Shown: positions 1-8,559 of the stretch, piece by piece | Position numbering within the stretch: position 1 is the first letter of the stretch | How the letters are laid out: every line of letters begins with the position of its first letter | Assembly (NCBI GenBank): GCA_015482705.2 | Contig: JADMLA020000021.1 | Span: 1-64,000, forward strand | DNA from: Prosthecochloris sp. | GTDB taxonomy: Bacteria > Bacteroidota > Chlorobiia > Chlorobiales > Chlorobiaceae | Length of the DNA: 64,000 nt | Reading direction: 5' to 3' | Translations under genes and position numbers: made by a program | The notes under the pieces: model-generated | Database searches by the model: none | What the model was told of the DNA's origin: nothing | What the model saw: the letters and a program-made list of their open reading frames with translations, nothing else

Positions 1-126
1 ATCTGATTCAACCGTCACTTCTTCCTGCGTTGCATACGGCACAAAACAGATGGTGTTCTCCTTCCGCTGGAGAACACCGTTCGAAAAGATATAAAACGGC
101 TGTTTTGTCGGGATCGTGAAAGGCAT
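1..126 (-). CDS. cas1: Cas1 CRISPR integrase, N-terminal fragment (runs off left edge)
   Basis: Reading the minus strand from the ATG at 124-126 gives an open frame to the window edge, 42 residues. After a short leader it contains FYIFSNGVLQRKENTICFVP, which matches the usual beginning of Cas1 proteins of type I-B and related systems (a strand, then a short turn with R-K-E/D-N-T). Cas1 is the metal-dependent integrase that, with Cas2, inserts new spacers. The start lies 44 bases downstream of the cas7 stop in the same orientation, as expected for the adaptation end of a cas operon. The catalytic residues (Glu, His, Asp) lie outside the window. No cas4 sits between cas7 and this gene; cas2, any cas4 and the CRISPR array would lie to the left. 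Confidence 0.8.
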   Translation of the reverse strand, partial: MPFTIPTKQPFYIFSNGVLQRKENTICFVPYATQEEVTVESD

Positions 127-170
127 AAGGCAAAATGTATCGGAGATGATTTATGTTATCCCGCGTTATT

Positions 171-1241
171 TTATGACGCTGTGGCAATTTGATACTCATA
201 ATCGAACTCACTCATTTTTTTAATCAAAGATTTCTCCGCTTCATCGAGTGCATAAACAGATTCTTTTTTCGTTCTGATATAACCACCTGCAGCTAAAGTG
301 ACATACGTTTCAACACCCACCATATCCTCTTCTATTATTGGCTCTGCTTTATTTTCTTCATCTTCCTTCAGTTTTGCCCTAATGCTTCCGGCAATTTTAT
401 TCGCATTGTCTGAAATAGAAATAGCCAAAGTTTCCATCAAACTGAACGTACGCGCCTGGTTTGAAGTAATTGACCAGTTAATAATCGCGTTAGCAAGCCC
501 TTTAATCAAGCGTTCACGCTCTTCCCTCGGGGCAAGCAAACACGCACCGAAAACGGTTTCAGCTTCCGTCCATCCGGCTTGGCGCAAATGCGCTTCCGTT
601 TCTTCCGTAATTTCTGGTTCCAATTTGCTCAGAGAAACGCAAAACAACCGGCGCAAATCAATCGCGATGTCCTGAACAAAAAGCCCCGTCGCTCTTCTGT
701 TATCAGGAATCCACTTTCTGTTCAGGCTTCTGTCTTTTCCAAGCAAAAGCTCTGTAATTTCTTCTACGCTTAACGTCTCTCCTTTATCATTCCTTACAAT
801 AACTTCATTGTTTGGCCTGTCACTTCGGTCAAAGGAAATATTTTCCGAATCAACGCCTGAAAGCAACGGATGCAGCCCTCTCATTGCCGAGATGGAAAGC
901 GGGCTTCTTCTTTTTAAGGTTCTATCTTTTCCGCCTTTTGCAGCTTTCATCCAGCCCCCGAATAGCTGGTCTGAATATGTCGGATCGCAAGATGCATAGA
1001 CTTCACCTTCTTTCATCACGCCCTTATTATCCACATCAAATAAAAATGTGGTCGGAGAAGGAACTTGATTCAACTCTTTTGAGAGTGCCTCAAGAATTGA
1101 GCGTTTGACCTGTTGCCCGCTGGAATAGGGGATACGGCGGTTGAATTGAGGGTCGTAATATGATTTTTGCCCGTCTGCAACACAAAACACGGTATGCTCC
1201 GCTCTTTTGAGCGTTCTAACATAAATGGTGCTCATATTCAT
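171..1241 (-). CDS. cas7: Cas7-family Cascade backbone protein
   Basis: 356 residues. The position between the cas8-like gene and cas1, and an N-terminal stretch with a basic residue-rich segment after a glycine (residues about 30-50: RIPYSSGQQVKRSILEAL), fit the Cas7 RAMP family, where this region forms part of the RRM-like core that lines crRNA. The protein carries many Arg/Lys residues and a central RRSPLSISAMRGLHPLL segment, a plausible RNA-contacting loop. Cas7 would polymerise along the crRNA to form the Cascade filament. A second Met is at residue 3; no clear ribosome-binding site separates the two. It ends at 171, 44 bases before cas1. The family assignment rests on context and fold-like motifs, so the subtype (DevR/Cst2/Csh2-like) is uncertain. 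Confidence 0.72.
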   Translation of the reverse strand: MNMSTIYVRTLKRAEHTVFCVADGQKSYYDPQFNRRIPYSSGQQVKRSILEALSKELNQVPSPTTFLFDVDNKGVMKEGEVYASCDPTYSDQLFGGWMKAAKGGKDRTLKRRSPLSISAMRGLHPLLSGVDSENISFDRSDRPNNEVIVRNDKGETLSVEEITELLLGKDRSLNRKWIPDNRRATGLFVQDIAIDLRRLFCVSLSKLEPEITEETEAHLRQAGWTEAETVFGACLLAPREERERLIKGLANAIINWSITSNQARTFSLMETLAISISDNANKIAGSIRAKLKEDEENKAEPIIEEDMVGVETYVTLAAGGYIRTKKESVYALDEAEKSLIKKMSEFDYEYQIATAS

Positions 1242-1252
1242 TTTTTTAGGGT

Positions 1253-2653
1253 TTATAAATTTCTTTCTCGCTCTGCATAGGCGTAGTCAAATTTGAGTAG
1301 CACGACAAAGTAGCCGAAATCCTCAGCTGACATCAGATGTACTTTATCACGCAGGTTTTTGAACATCTCAAGATTGCTTTCATGAACATCTTTAATCAAC
1401 GTTGTTAGGGCGTCTAAAAATGGCTTCTTATTTTTAGCAGCTAAAAGTTCGGACTGAATAAGATTTTTTCTATCAGTCTTTGTTGAGCCTTCTCTATACT
1501 CATGAAGCGCTTTAGCAACTTCGGCAGTATAGTTAAGGGATTCTTCCTTGTTTTTTGTTATCATCGCTAATAACCATGTTTTATAGGTTCTGAAAGTAAT
1601 AAGGTTTTCATAATCTTTTTGCTCAACGCTGCTTTTCCTAACTTCATAATCCTCTTCCGACTCTCCTTTTTTTTGAGCCACTCGAGGCTTAGTCATTTTC
1701 AGGTTAGAATCTTTGCCATAATATTTTCTCAAGTATTTCGGCTCTAAAGCCTGCAAGCCGATTGACCCTAATTCGCAAGCACGCTTTATATGAAGCCCAA
1801 AAAGCGACTCATACGCTTGCCTATCATTTAATGCAACTTGTTCTCCGAACAATACTTTATAGTAATCGGTTATTTTCCTCGCTTGAGAAAAATAAAAAGG
1901 ATAAAACCCAAGCGTTTTATTTGTTTGACCCAAGCTATAAACATATCCGCTAAAAGTGTGTGCGGGAAATTTATTTGAAATATTAAAAAAGAGTTCACTC
2001 CAGTTTATTGTATTGACTTCAATCACTTTATCATTAACGGAAAACACATTTTGTGCATGAAGTCGTGCAAAATCAAAATCTTCACGAAATCGTTTTCTGT
2101 AAGCAAAATTCAACCATTGCCCATTCCATGTATTGATTTGATTGCCTTTAAGGTTTTGTAACGTTGGATCGTTCAGGTATTTCCTGTAAATTTTCCAGCC
2201 TTCGTAAAGTTTTATCAAAATTTCCGGCTCGTTAAAAAAAACAGAATAACCTCCTGCAACCCCGATACCCAAGCCACCGCCAATCCAGGACAAATAGAGA
2301 TCTTCTTCTTCAATCTGGAACTCAATATCGGTAACCAACCCGGAGGTTGTAGCGAATTCCTTTTCCTCAGCCGCAGGAAATCCAATAGCAATGCTTGCAT
2401 CCTTTTCACCACCGGAAATTTTTTGATGTAAATTTGCTAATTTTTCGAATCGTTCCTCAGGTTGTAGTAAATGGGGTTTTTGACCAGATTTCATTTGTAC
2501 AAACGGTGAGTTTGTAATCCACTGCATGTATTTAGGATGATTGAAAAAGTATTCGAAATAAACTTTATCAAAAAATTCTTTTGCTGAAAGATTTTCCTCA
2601 AATCTCTCATTATATGCATTCAAAAATGTTCGACCGACTGTTATCGCTATCAT
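1253..2653 (-). CDS. Cas8-like large subunit of a type I effector (by position)
   Basis: 466 residues, the largest non-helicase protein of the operon, placed between cas3 and cas7 with gaps of 6 and 11 bases. In type I operons this slot holds the Cas8 large subunit, which recognises the PAM and target DNA. Nothing in the sequence is diagnostic to the eye: it has an aromatic-rich N-terminus (YFEYFFNHPKYMQW at about 33-46), a glycine-rich stretch near residue 125-135 and a lysine-rich C-terminal half, and lacks the CxxC zinc motifs of some Cas8 families. I place it as a divergent Cas8 (type I-B-like) by context only. Confidence 0.6.
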   Translation of the reverse strand: MIAITVGRTFLNAYNERFEENLSAKEFFDKVYFEYFFNHPKYMQWITNSPFVQMKSGQKPHLLQPEERFEKLANLHQKISGGEKDASIAIGFPAAEEKEFATTSGLVTDIEFQIEEEDLYLSWIGGGLGIGVAGGYSVFFNEPEILIKLYEGWKIYRKYLNDPTLQNLKGNQINTWNGQWLNFAYRKRFREDFDFARLHAQNVFSVNDKVIEVNTINWSELFFNISNKFPAHTFSGYVYSLGQTNKTLGFYPFYFSQARKITDYYKVLFGEQVALNDRQAYESLFGLHIKRACELGSIGLQALEPKYLRKYYGKDSNLKMTKPRVAQKKGESEEDYEVRKSSVEQKDYENLITFRTYKTWLLAMITKNKEESLNYTAEVAKALHEYREGSTKTDRKNLIQSELLAAKNKKPFLDALTTLIKDVHESNLEMFKNLRDKVHLMSAEDFGYFVVLLKFDYAYAERERNL

Positions 2654-2659
2654 AACACC

Positions 2660-4831
2660 TTATAAAAATGAGTATTCAACATTATAATTTTCCGGTTTAG
2701 CTAAGTCTTCAATAAGGCCTAAATCTCTGCTATATGCTTTATCTGGAATAATAAAAGGAGACGAGCTGTATTCATCCTTGAATTGCTGAAGATCTTTAAC
2801 GACATAATATCTTGTATGAATCTCCATTTTATAACGATCCTCATAATTTGCCTGCACATAAACCTCCCTATCGGCCTCAAGAATACAGCTCACACTATCA
2901 ATATCCAATAACTCAAGAAGAATTGCTTTGCTATTATGCGTGAGCTTATCAATGCTCCATTTGCCCGTCTCTTTGAAAACGGAATGTTCTTCGATTGTTA
3001 AAAAATCGATCTCGGTAAAAACGTCATCTATTTTCCCCTGCAATGATTTTTCTTCCAACACCTCACCATTTGGCAAAACATCATAACTACGATTGATAAG
3101 TTCAATGTCATAGGGTTTTGCTTCTTTATCGTTTTCGGGTGGCGGCAAAACATAAACGGGTTTATATGTGCCGATAGTCTCTTTCGTTCTCCTGCGATTT
3201 ACCCGGCCAAACCGTTGAATAAGCGCATCCAAGGGCGCTCCTTCCGTAACCATAACGTCAAAACTGAGATCCAGGCTAACCTCGACGACTTGTGTTGCAA
3301 CCACAATGCATGCCTCAGTAGAAGAGTTAAAATGGCCGTTGGGCTTGCCGTCTTCGGCAAGCCCGAGCAACAGGCGTTCCTTTTCATCTCTATCGCCTTT
3401 GGTAAATCGGCTGTGAATCAGGAGAATCGGTGTTTCGGGGAATAGTCTCTTAAGCCTGGTATACTTTTCTTGCGCTGCTTTGACCCGATTGCAAACAACC
3501 AGAACTTTTTTCTGTTCATTTACCGATTGTGCGACGACCTCAGCAGCGATCTCCCAACTGTCGATTTTATGAATGATGTGCCGATTGAATTGTTCCTGCT
3601 CATTCTCCTCCAGCTGCACTTCCAGTACATTTTCTTTTCCGAGCAAATCAATAATGCGGTTGTAAAGCAGCTTCGGCATGGTCGCCGTCCCGATATGAAT
3701 ATTGCAGCCGAGATGTTTAAGCACCTGAATGATCTTCAGCACAATTGCTCGCGTCACCTCGGTGTAGGTGTGAATTTCATCCAAAATGACATCGCAGCCT
3801 TTGATGTCCATAATCATGGCTTCGTAACCGTTTGTGCCGAATGCAATTGCTGCGATTTGGTGAGGCGTGAGAACTTTTACGGCAGCACCGACATGGCCTT
3901 GAATAATTTTTTCTTCTCTGGATTTGCCTTCCAATACAATTTTTGAAGCCGCATGGAGTAAGCGAATATCCATATCGGGGTTATCCGTTGAAAGATCATT
4001 TTTCACACGCTTATACATGGCATTGATGGAGGCTTGAAATGGCAAGGTATAAAATATCCGCCCTTTACATCTTCTGAACAAAAAGTCCGTCTTCCCTGCG
4101 CCGGTGGAGGCCACAACCATCGTATGCTTTTCTCCAGAAGAAGCGCTTTTTAATGAGAGCGGATAAAGCTGGTGTCTGCGATTATAGAAATCAAGCTTTG
4201 GGTGTTTAAAAATTCTTTCAAGATAGTCATCCGTCTTATCGGAAAGTGCGGAAGCAAAGTGGTCAGCAGCCATTAAAAGGCCGCGCCATTCAGAATAACC
4301 TCGCTCAAGAACAACGTCTTCGCAGTACGCAGCCACCTCATCGTAAGACGCTTGTGCGTCTTCTAAGCTGATGTTGCAAACAGCGATTCCAAAAGCAGAA
4401 AGAAGTTTAAGCGCATCATTTTTCCATAATTCCCAATCTTTACAATGCAGTTCGAAAGTGTTATCACGATCCTCAATCAAATCAAGAATACCTTTTCTTC
4501 TGGCATCTTCTGCAATAGATTTATGATGTGCAATAACCATCTCAATCAATACAGGATGGAATTCTTTATCAAATAAAGAAATGAAAAAACAAGAGGCAAT
4601 TTCATGACGAAACGGGGTATCAGGTTTTTTCTTTTCGGTTAAACGTTGCTGAAACACCGTGCTTGCCTTCCCAATATCGTGCAGAATTGCGCCAAGTCTT
4701 GCGATTTGTGGACTCATGTTTGAATAGATCGCAATCTTTTCTGCAACATTGCCAACCAAAAGCAAATGTTCGTGTAACGTGGTTTCTTCAGGATATCCTT
4801 TAGCTTTTATGTGAGAACAAACCCATTCCAT
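2660..4831 (-). CDS. cas3: Cas3 HD nuclease-helicase
   Basis: 723 residues. An N-terminal HD phosphohydrolase/nuclease domain shows HDIGKA at 51-56, a following R-H-E and an AHHKS segment near 101. It is followed by an SF2 helicase: Walker A STGAGKT at 242-248, DEIH box at 351-354, GTATMP (motif III) near 390, and QRFGRVNRR (motif VI) in the second RecA fold. Cas3 is recruited by Cascade to the R-loop and degrades the target strand processively. Domain order HD-helicase and length are standard for type I. It starts 1 base after the cas5 stop, so the two are translationally coupled. All core motifs look intact, so interference is limited only by cas6 (see below). Confidence 0.95.
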   Translation of the reverse strand: MEWVCSHIKAKGYPEETTLHEHLLLVGNVAEKIAIYSNMSPQIARLGAILHDIGKASTVFQQRLTEKKKPDTPFRHEIASCFFISLFDKEFHPVLIEMVIAHHKSIAEDARRKGILDLIEDRDNTFELHCKDWELWKNDALKLLSAFGIAVCNISLEDAQASYDEVAAYCEDVVLERGYSEWRGLLMAADHFASALSDKTDDYLERIFKHPKLDFYNRRHQLYPLSLKSASSGEKHTMVVASTGAGKTDFLFRRCKGRIFYTLPFQASINAMYKRVKNDLSTDNPDMDIRLLHAASKIVLEGKSREEKIIQGHVGAAVKVLTPHQIAAIAFGTNGYEAMIMDIKGCDVILDEIHTYTEVTRAIVLKIIQVLKHLGCNIHIGTATMPKLLYNRIIDLLGKENVLEVQLEENEQEQFNRHIIHKIDSWEIAAEVVAQSVNEQKKVLVVCNRVKAAQEKYTRLKRLFPETPILLIHSRFTKGDRDEKERLLLGLAEDGKPNGHFNSSTEACIVVATQVVEVSLDLSFDVMVTEGAPLDALIQRFGRVNRRRTKETIGTYKPVYVLPPPENDKEAKPYDIELINRSYDVLPNGEVLEEKSLQGKIDDVFTEIDFLTIEEHSVFKETGKWSIDKLTHNSKAILLELLDIDSVSCILEADREVYVQANYEDRYKMEIHTRYYVVKDLQQFKDEYSSSPFIIPDKAYSRDLGLIEDLAKPENYNVEYSFL

Positions 4832-4832
4832 A

Positions 4833-5429
4833 TCAATAATTGTTTTTCACAGGCGTTCCTACAATCTTTATATACCCGAACATTTTTTCATTTTGCTTAT
4901 ATCTGTTATATCCTACGAGAAATGATTGTTCATTCTTTTCAAAGATCAGCTCAAATCCAGAAAACAAACTTTCATCAGAATCAAATTCTTCTTTACTCAC
5001 CTCTAATATTTCATCACTCGGATAAAGAAGATCTTCATTTCTCGAAAGACAAATATGCTGTTTTGTTGCTATCTTGGCATCATTCGAATTTTGAAAAGCA
5101 AGAAACAAAACAGGCTCCAGCATAACGCCTCGAACCAATATTGCATAAGGGCGTTCATAAGATTTGTTGTTTCTTGTGCCTTTCTCGTTCCAACCTCGCG
5201 GTTGAATTTGTTCTTGTTGTTGAGATATCTGCTTATAGCTCAGACGATGACCGACAATCTTTTTTATTTCACCATCATCATCTTCGAGCAATTCAGGAAA
5301 AAGCTTTCGCTCAATCCCTGTAACTATTGAGGGAGTTAAAAACTGTTGACTAAACGTCTCGCTATCTCTAACAGCAGTCCACGGCTTTATAAATCCAAAA
5401 GGACCGGAATATCTAACGATGTAGTACAT
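4833..5429 (-). CDS. cas5: Cas5-family Cascade subunit
   Basis: 198 residues. The N-terminus (YYIVRYSGPFGFIKPWTAVR) has the typical Cas5 start: a beta-strand, GPF, and a proline/tryptophan that leads into the RAMP ferredoxin fold. The remainder is shorter than average and acidic near the C-terminus (about 150-165). Cas5 caps the 5' handle of the crRNA in Cascade. It is directly upstream of cas3 and downstream of a 182-base non-coding gap that separates it from cas6. That gap holds a short palindrome that could drive or control a cas5-cas3-cas8-cas7-cas1 transcript separately from cas6. Confidence 0.75.
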   Translation of the reverse strand: MYYIVRYSGPFGFIKPWTAVRDSETFSQQFLTPSIVTGIERKLFPELLEDDDGEIKKIVGHRLSYKQISQQQEQIQPRGWNEKGTRNNKSYERPYAILVRGVMLEPVLFLAFQNSNDAKIATKQHICLSRNEDLLYPSDEILEVSKEEFDSDESLFSGFELIFEKNEQSFLVGYNRYKQNEKMFGYIKIVGTPVKNNY

Positions 5430-5466
5430 AGAATTAGTTTTATAACAATCATCAAAACTGTTTCAC

Positions 5467-5492
5467 TTGAAATAGCACACAAAGTATTTCAA
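5467..5492. promoter_or_regulatory. Perfect 8-bp inverted repeat in the cas6-cas5 gap
   Basis: TTGAAATA (5467-5474) and TATTTCAA (5485-5492) flank a 10-base spacer, 38 bases before the cas5 start codon. The surrounding gap (5430-5611) also holds TCGAACAA twice (5577 and 5594) and several TTGTTC words in the opposite sense (5502, 5544, 5608). Such a layout suits an operator for the adjacent WYL regulator. Alternatively the palindrome, which sits inside a GTTTC...CAAAC frame, is a decayed CRISPR-repeat-like sequence. No function is proven. Confidence 0.35.
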
Positions 5493-5611
5493 ACGCTTTA
5501 GTTGTTCTTCCTTGTTTGAAAGTCCAACCATACCCACTTGATTTTGTTCATAGGAAAACCCTATGTTTATTTTTTATCGAACAAGATGTTTTTTCGAACA
5601 AATCGTATTGT

Positions 5612-6414
5612 TCATGAGCTAACCTTCACCATTCCGAACCCCATTGAATTGTTCTCCCCGAATCCGCATTCATAGCCGACCTTGACCAATTCGGGATGAC
5701 CGGTAACCGTAAAGGGACATTGGATCGCCTTGACCCTGGTCTCTCTGCCGTTAGAGTCTTTGATGTAATCAGCTTTTCCACGCTCCTGCCTTTCTCCCGG
5801 ACCCGGTTCAGATACTCTGCTTCAAACCTAACAGAAAAGGGAGCACCATTCTCAGGAGGTTCACAACCAAATAGACCGAGATACTTAGCCTGAAGGTTGT
5901 GCAAAAGAACGTTCGACAGACGTTCATCGTCATAACGTAGATATTCCTTTGTGTTCATGCCCGTTGATGGATCACGATACGCTGAAACTGCAAGAGGCGA
6001 AAGCATGGAAAAAGTCATACTTTCCGACCACTCCGGTTCGGAAAGTTTCTCGATACACTCTTTGCCGAACAATGCATTGTGAATCCGCAATGACCCTTCG
6101 GCAAACAGGCCGAGAATCAGATGCTGGAGAAACTCTTCCTTCGGCGACGAGAGATAGAACGTTACTTGCCGTGAACGGGAAACAATCTCATCGTTCTCAA
6201 TTTTGCGAACTGGAATCTGAAGGTTTGAAAAGGTGAAATATTTGAATTTTTGCCGGCTACCTTCCGGAGCATACCCACGATCATGCAATTTAGTTGCATA
6301 CTCATCTGATGACCGGGTAAGGGTACTGTATATCGTAGCGGCCATGTGGTAGCTGTAATTAAGGGGGATTCGCTCTACCGGCCTTTGCTGTCGTAGTGTT
6401 AACTTAAGTCTCAT
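5612..6414 (-). pseudogene. cas6: Cas6 crRNA endoribonuclease, frameshifted near C-terminus
   Basis: The main frame starts at the ATG at 6412-6414 (MRLKLTLRQQRPVERIPLNY; an in-frame upstream ATG at 6450 is less likely) and encodes a Cas6-like RAMP protein. Past about residue 218 the frame leaves the family: it reads an arginine-rich tail and stops at 5626. In the -1 frame, from about 5758, the DNA encodes KAIQCPFTVTGHPELVKVGY followed by ECGFGENNSMGFGMVKVSS and a stop at 5612-5614. That is the hallmark Cas6 C-terminus with its glycine-rich loop. So a one-base loss lies around 5758-5800. No classic slippery heptamer is present there, which argues against programmed frameshifting, though a sequencing error is possible. 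Cas6 normally cuts pre-crRNA within each repeat; without the G-rich loop it should be inactive. Confidence 0.85.
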
Positions 6415-6477
6415 TGCTGTATTATTGATGATTATATTTTGCAATAACACATTGATATTATATCGGACAGGTGATTC

Positions 6478-7449
6478 CTAACCATACACCACCCCCATCT
6501 CCCGAACCTCGCTCCTAACCATATCCCGCAGTTCCTGCGGTTCTAGCACTTCGGCTTCTTTGCCGTAGCGCATGACCCAGCGTTTGATTGCATCGAGACC
6601 GCTGACCCGGAAATGAACGGTGATGCTTCCATCGTCATGCTCTGTTATCTGCTGAGAAGGGTGCCACTGCCTTTCTTTGATCCAGGGGGCCTGATAGGCT
6701 GAAAAGCGAACGGATACCGTCTGTTCCGTTTCGCCGACAACCTGATCGAATGTTTTCGACAGGAACTCGTCAACTGAAAAGTCAGCCGGTATGTTGAAAT
6801 GTGTTTTCAGCAACTGCAGCTTTTTGATTCTGCTGACCACGAATGTGCGGATATCCTTGCGAAGCTCGCAGTGAGCCACGAGATACCATGTCTGAGCTCC
6901 GTGTGAGTAGTGCAATCGAAAAGGGTGTATCGTCCGCTCCGTCACCGCTCCGCTTGAATGAGCGTCATAGGCGACATGGACCTTCAATCTCTGGCGGATT
7001 GCGTCTTCGAGAGTAATGAAATGACGCGAAACATCGTGAGTACCTGCTGGCTGCTCGAAGGAGTAAATGCTGAAGAATTCACTCTCGCCAAGCGTCCCGG
7101 GAAGATACTGCAACACCTTGTCGAGAGCCCGGCTGACCTCATTGTAGTAGGGTGTCCCCCGGTATTGAGAGAGAACCTTTTTCGTTGCTTTGAGCGCTTC
7201 GGCTTCATCCTGTTCGAGAAACGCGGATGGAAGAAAGAGCCATTTTTCACGATAAAAGTACCCTTTCTTCTTTTTATCGTATTCAATGGGCGCCCGGAGC
7301 ATATCGCGCATGTACTCGACATCCCGCTGGATTGTTTTCCGGTGAACTTCGAAATACGAAGCCAGCGACGTACAGTTCGGGTATTTATTGTTTCTCAACT
7401 GCTCGTCGAGAAAATACATGCGCACAAGTGGAGGTCGAGACTGCTTCAT
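6478..7449 (-). CDS. WYL-domain transcriptional regulator of the cas operon
   Basis: 323 residues. An N-terminal winged helix-turn-helix (about 20-60, with RKTIQRDVEYMRDML as the recognition region) is followed by a WYL domain (about 140-230) containing the motif TWYLVAHCELRKDIRTFVVSRI-like core around 190-210, then a C-terminal WCX-type extension. WYL domains bind nucleic acids or nucleotides and are common in regulators of CRISPR-Cas and other defence loci. The gene lies 63 bases upstream of cas6, same strand, so it may be cotranscribed and autoregulate the operon. The operators are likely in front of it or in the cas6-cas5 gap. Confidence 0.88.
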   Translation of the reverse strand: MKQSRPPLVRMYFLDEQLRNNKYPNCTSLASYFEVHRKTIQRDVEYMRDMLRAPIEYDKKKKGYFYREKWLFLPSAFLEQDEAEALKATKKVLSQYRGTPYYNEVSRALDKVLQYLPGTLGESEFFSIYSFEQPAGTHDVSRHFITLEDAIRQRLKVHVAYDAHSSGAVTERTIHPFRLHYSHGAQTWYLVAHCELRKDIRTFVVSRIKKLQLLKTHFNIPADFSVDEFLSKTFDQVVGETEQTVSVRFSAYQAPWIKERQWHPSQQITEHDDGSITVHFRVSGLDAIKRWVMRYGKEAEVLEPQELRDMVRSEVREMGVVYG

Positions 7450-7897
7450 CCCTTTACTGTTTTTTGGTTACAGCACCAGTATACGAGGGAGTATGGGACA
7501 TCCGCCGCCCCATGAACGTTTTTTCTACACTAACCGCCCAAATATCTTTCCATCTCAACCTTTACAACCCCACCAAGAACTCACAAAAGTTCGCTCCCAC
7601 ACTTCATAACCATCAATATTCCTGACAATTACACATTAGCAATACTATCCGTATTTTTCAATAAAAATACATCAACCCTTTTCAAAAAAACACTAGGGGA
7701 CGTTGTAAATAATTTGCACTTTATAATCAGAGACGTTCATAACAATCCATACAAATCAGCACTATTGACCATAGCCCTAAAAGCGCTTGCCATCCATTCA
7801 TGAACGCTTTGCGACAAAAGAATTATTCACAGGGGAATGACTAACCAATCTTTTTTCAGACCGAATTTCATACGATATCCGATCAGGAAGAACACCT
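7450..7897. other. 448-bp non-coding divergent region between WYL regulator and antitoxin
   Basis: I see no credible gene or CRISPR repeat here. It is AT-rich and must contain the promoter of the leftward WYL/cas transcript and of the rightward antitoxin gene. It contains one copy of the GGGGAC-type repeat described separately (7682-7718). Confidence 0.5.
7682..7718 (+). repeat. GGGGAC-type repeat, copy 1 (short form)
   Basis: TCAAAAAAACACT followed by an exact 24-base block (7695-7718, beginning AGGGGACGTTGTAAAT) that recurs at 9190-9213 in the same orientation. The two copies bracket both toxin-antitoxin pairs. Tandem GGGGAC words of this kind are often seen beside IS200-like/REP-associated transposase genes; no transposase is present here. 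Confidence 0.75.
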
Positions 7898-8152
7898 ATG
7901 CATATAACTAATGACATAAAACCCGTCACCTATCTCAAGGCAAAGGTGGCTGATTTGCTGGACCAGATCAACGACACGCACAGGCCGATAATCATCACAC
8001 AGAACGGTGAACCGAGAGCAGTACTGCAAGATCCGAAAAGCTATGAAGAGATGCAGAATGCTTTGGGACTATTGAAAATACTTGCGATCGGTGAAGACAA
8101 CATCCGCAAAGGAAACTTAAGGTCACAAGAGACGGTCTTCCAACGATCTTGA
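7898..8152 (+). CDS. Phd/YefM-family antitoxin
   Basis: 84 residues. The N-terminal half (PVTYLKAKVADLLDQINDTH followed by RPIIITQNGEPRAVLQD) is the Phd/YefM DNA-binding fold: a helix that contacts DNA and the conserved NGEPRAVL strand. The C-terminal tail would wrap the toxin. AGGAAG lies 8 bases before the ATG. It is followed 21 bases later by a RelE/ParE toxin gene that carries an internal stop. Phd-type antitoxins repress their own promoter, so the upstream region probably holds its operator. Confidence 0.9.
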   Translation: MHITNDIKPVTYLKAKVADLLDQINDTHRPIIITQNGEPRAVLQDPKSYEEMQNALGLLKILAIGEDNIRKGNLRSQETVFQRS

Positions 8153-8173
8153 AAACCTGCTGAAAAAGCAATC

Positions 8174-8506
8174 ATGAATTCGTCGTATGATATTTTCCGG
8201 GCTGCCTCTGCTGAATATGACCTGAAGGAAGTCATAGACTTCATAGCATGAGAAAATCCGGAAAATGCTTCGAAGATAGTGACGGAAATCTGCAAAAAAG
8301 CCTCTGAATTGAAAAACTACCCGGAAAGGGGAAGAATTGTTCCTGAATTACAGTCCCAAGGCATTTTTCTTTACAGAGAGCTCCTTATCTCCCCCTGGAG
8401 AATAATCTATCGGATCAAAGATACACAGTTCAACGTTCTTTCTGTTCACGACAGCCGACAGAATGTGGAGGATATTCTTCTCGAGCGCCTTATAAAAAGT
8501 AGTTAG
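8174..8506 (+). pseudogene. RelE/ParE-family toxin interrupted by an in-frame TGA
   Basis: From the ATG at 8174 the frame reads 25 residues (MNSSYDIFRAASAEYDLKEV then IDFIA) and then TGA at 8249-8251. Beyond it the same frame continues without another stop to 8506, encoding a normal ParE C-terminus: ELKNYPERGRIVPEL, YRELLISPWRIIYRI and a final DILLERL. The whole would be 110 codons, standard for the family. One substitution therefore appears to have silenced the toxin while the antitoxin in front stays intact. Restart at GTG 8279 could give only a truncated protein lacking the N-terminal helix. Recoding of TGA is unlikely, as other genes here use TGA as stop. Confidence 0.85.
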
Positions 8507-8559
8507 AATTTGATCATCTGGCCGATGGAGAGAGTCTTTTGAACCACTATTGTATAGTA

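Noticed and set aside
5461..5495. A GTTTC...CAAAC stretch that could be one CRISPR repeat in the cas6-cas5 gap.
   Set aside because: Only one unit is present and no spacer pattern follows; it is reported as a palindrome instead of an array.
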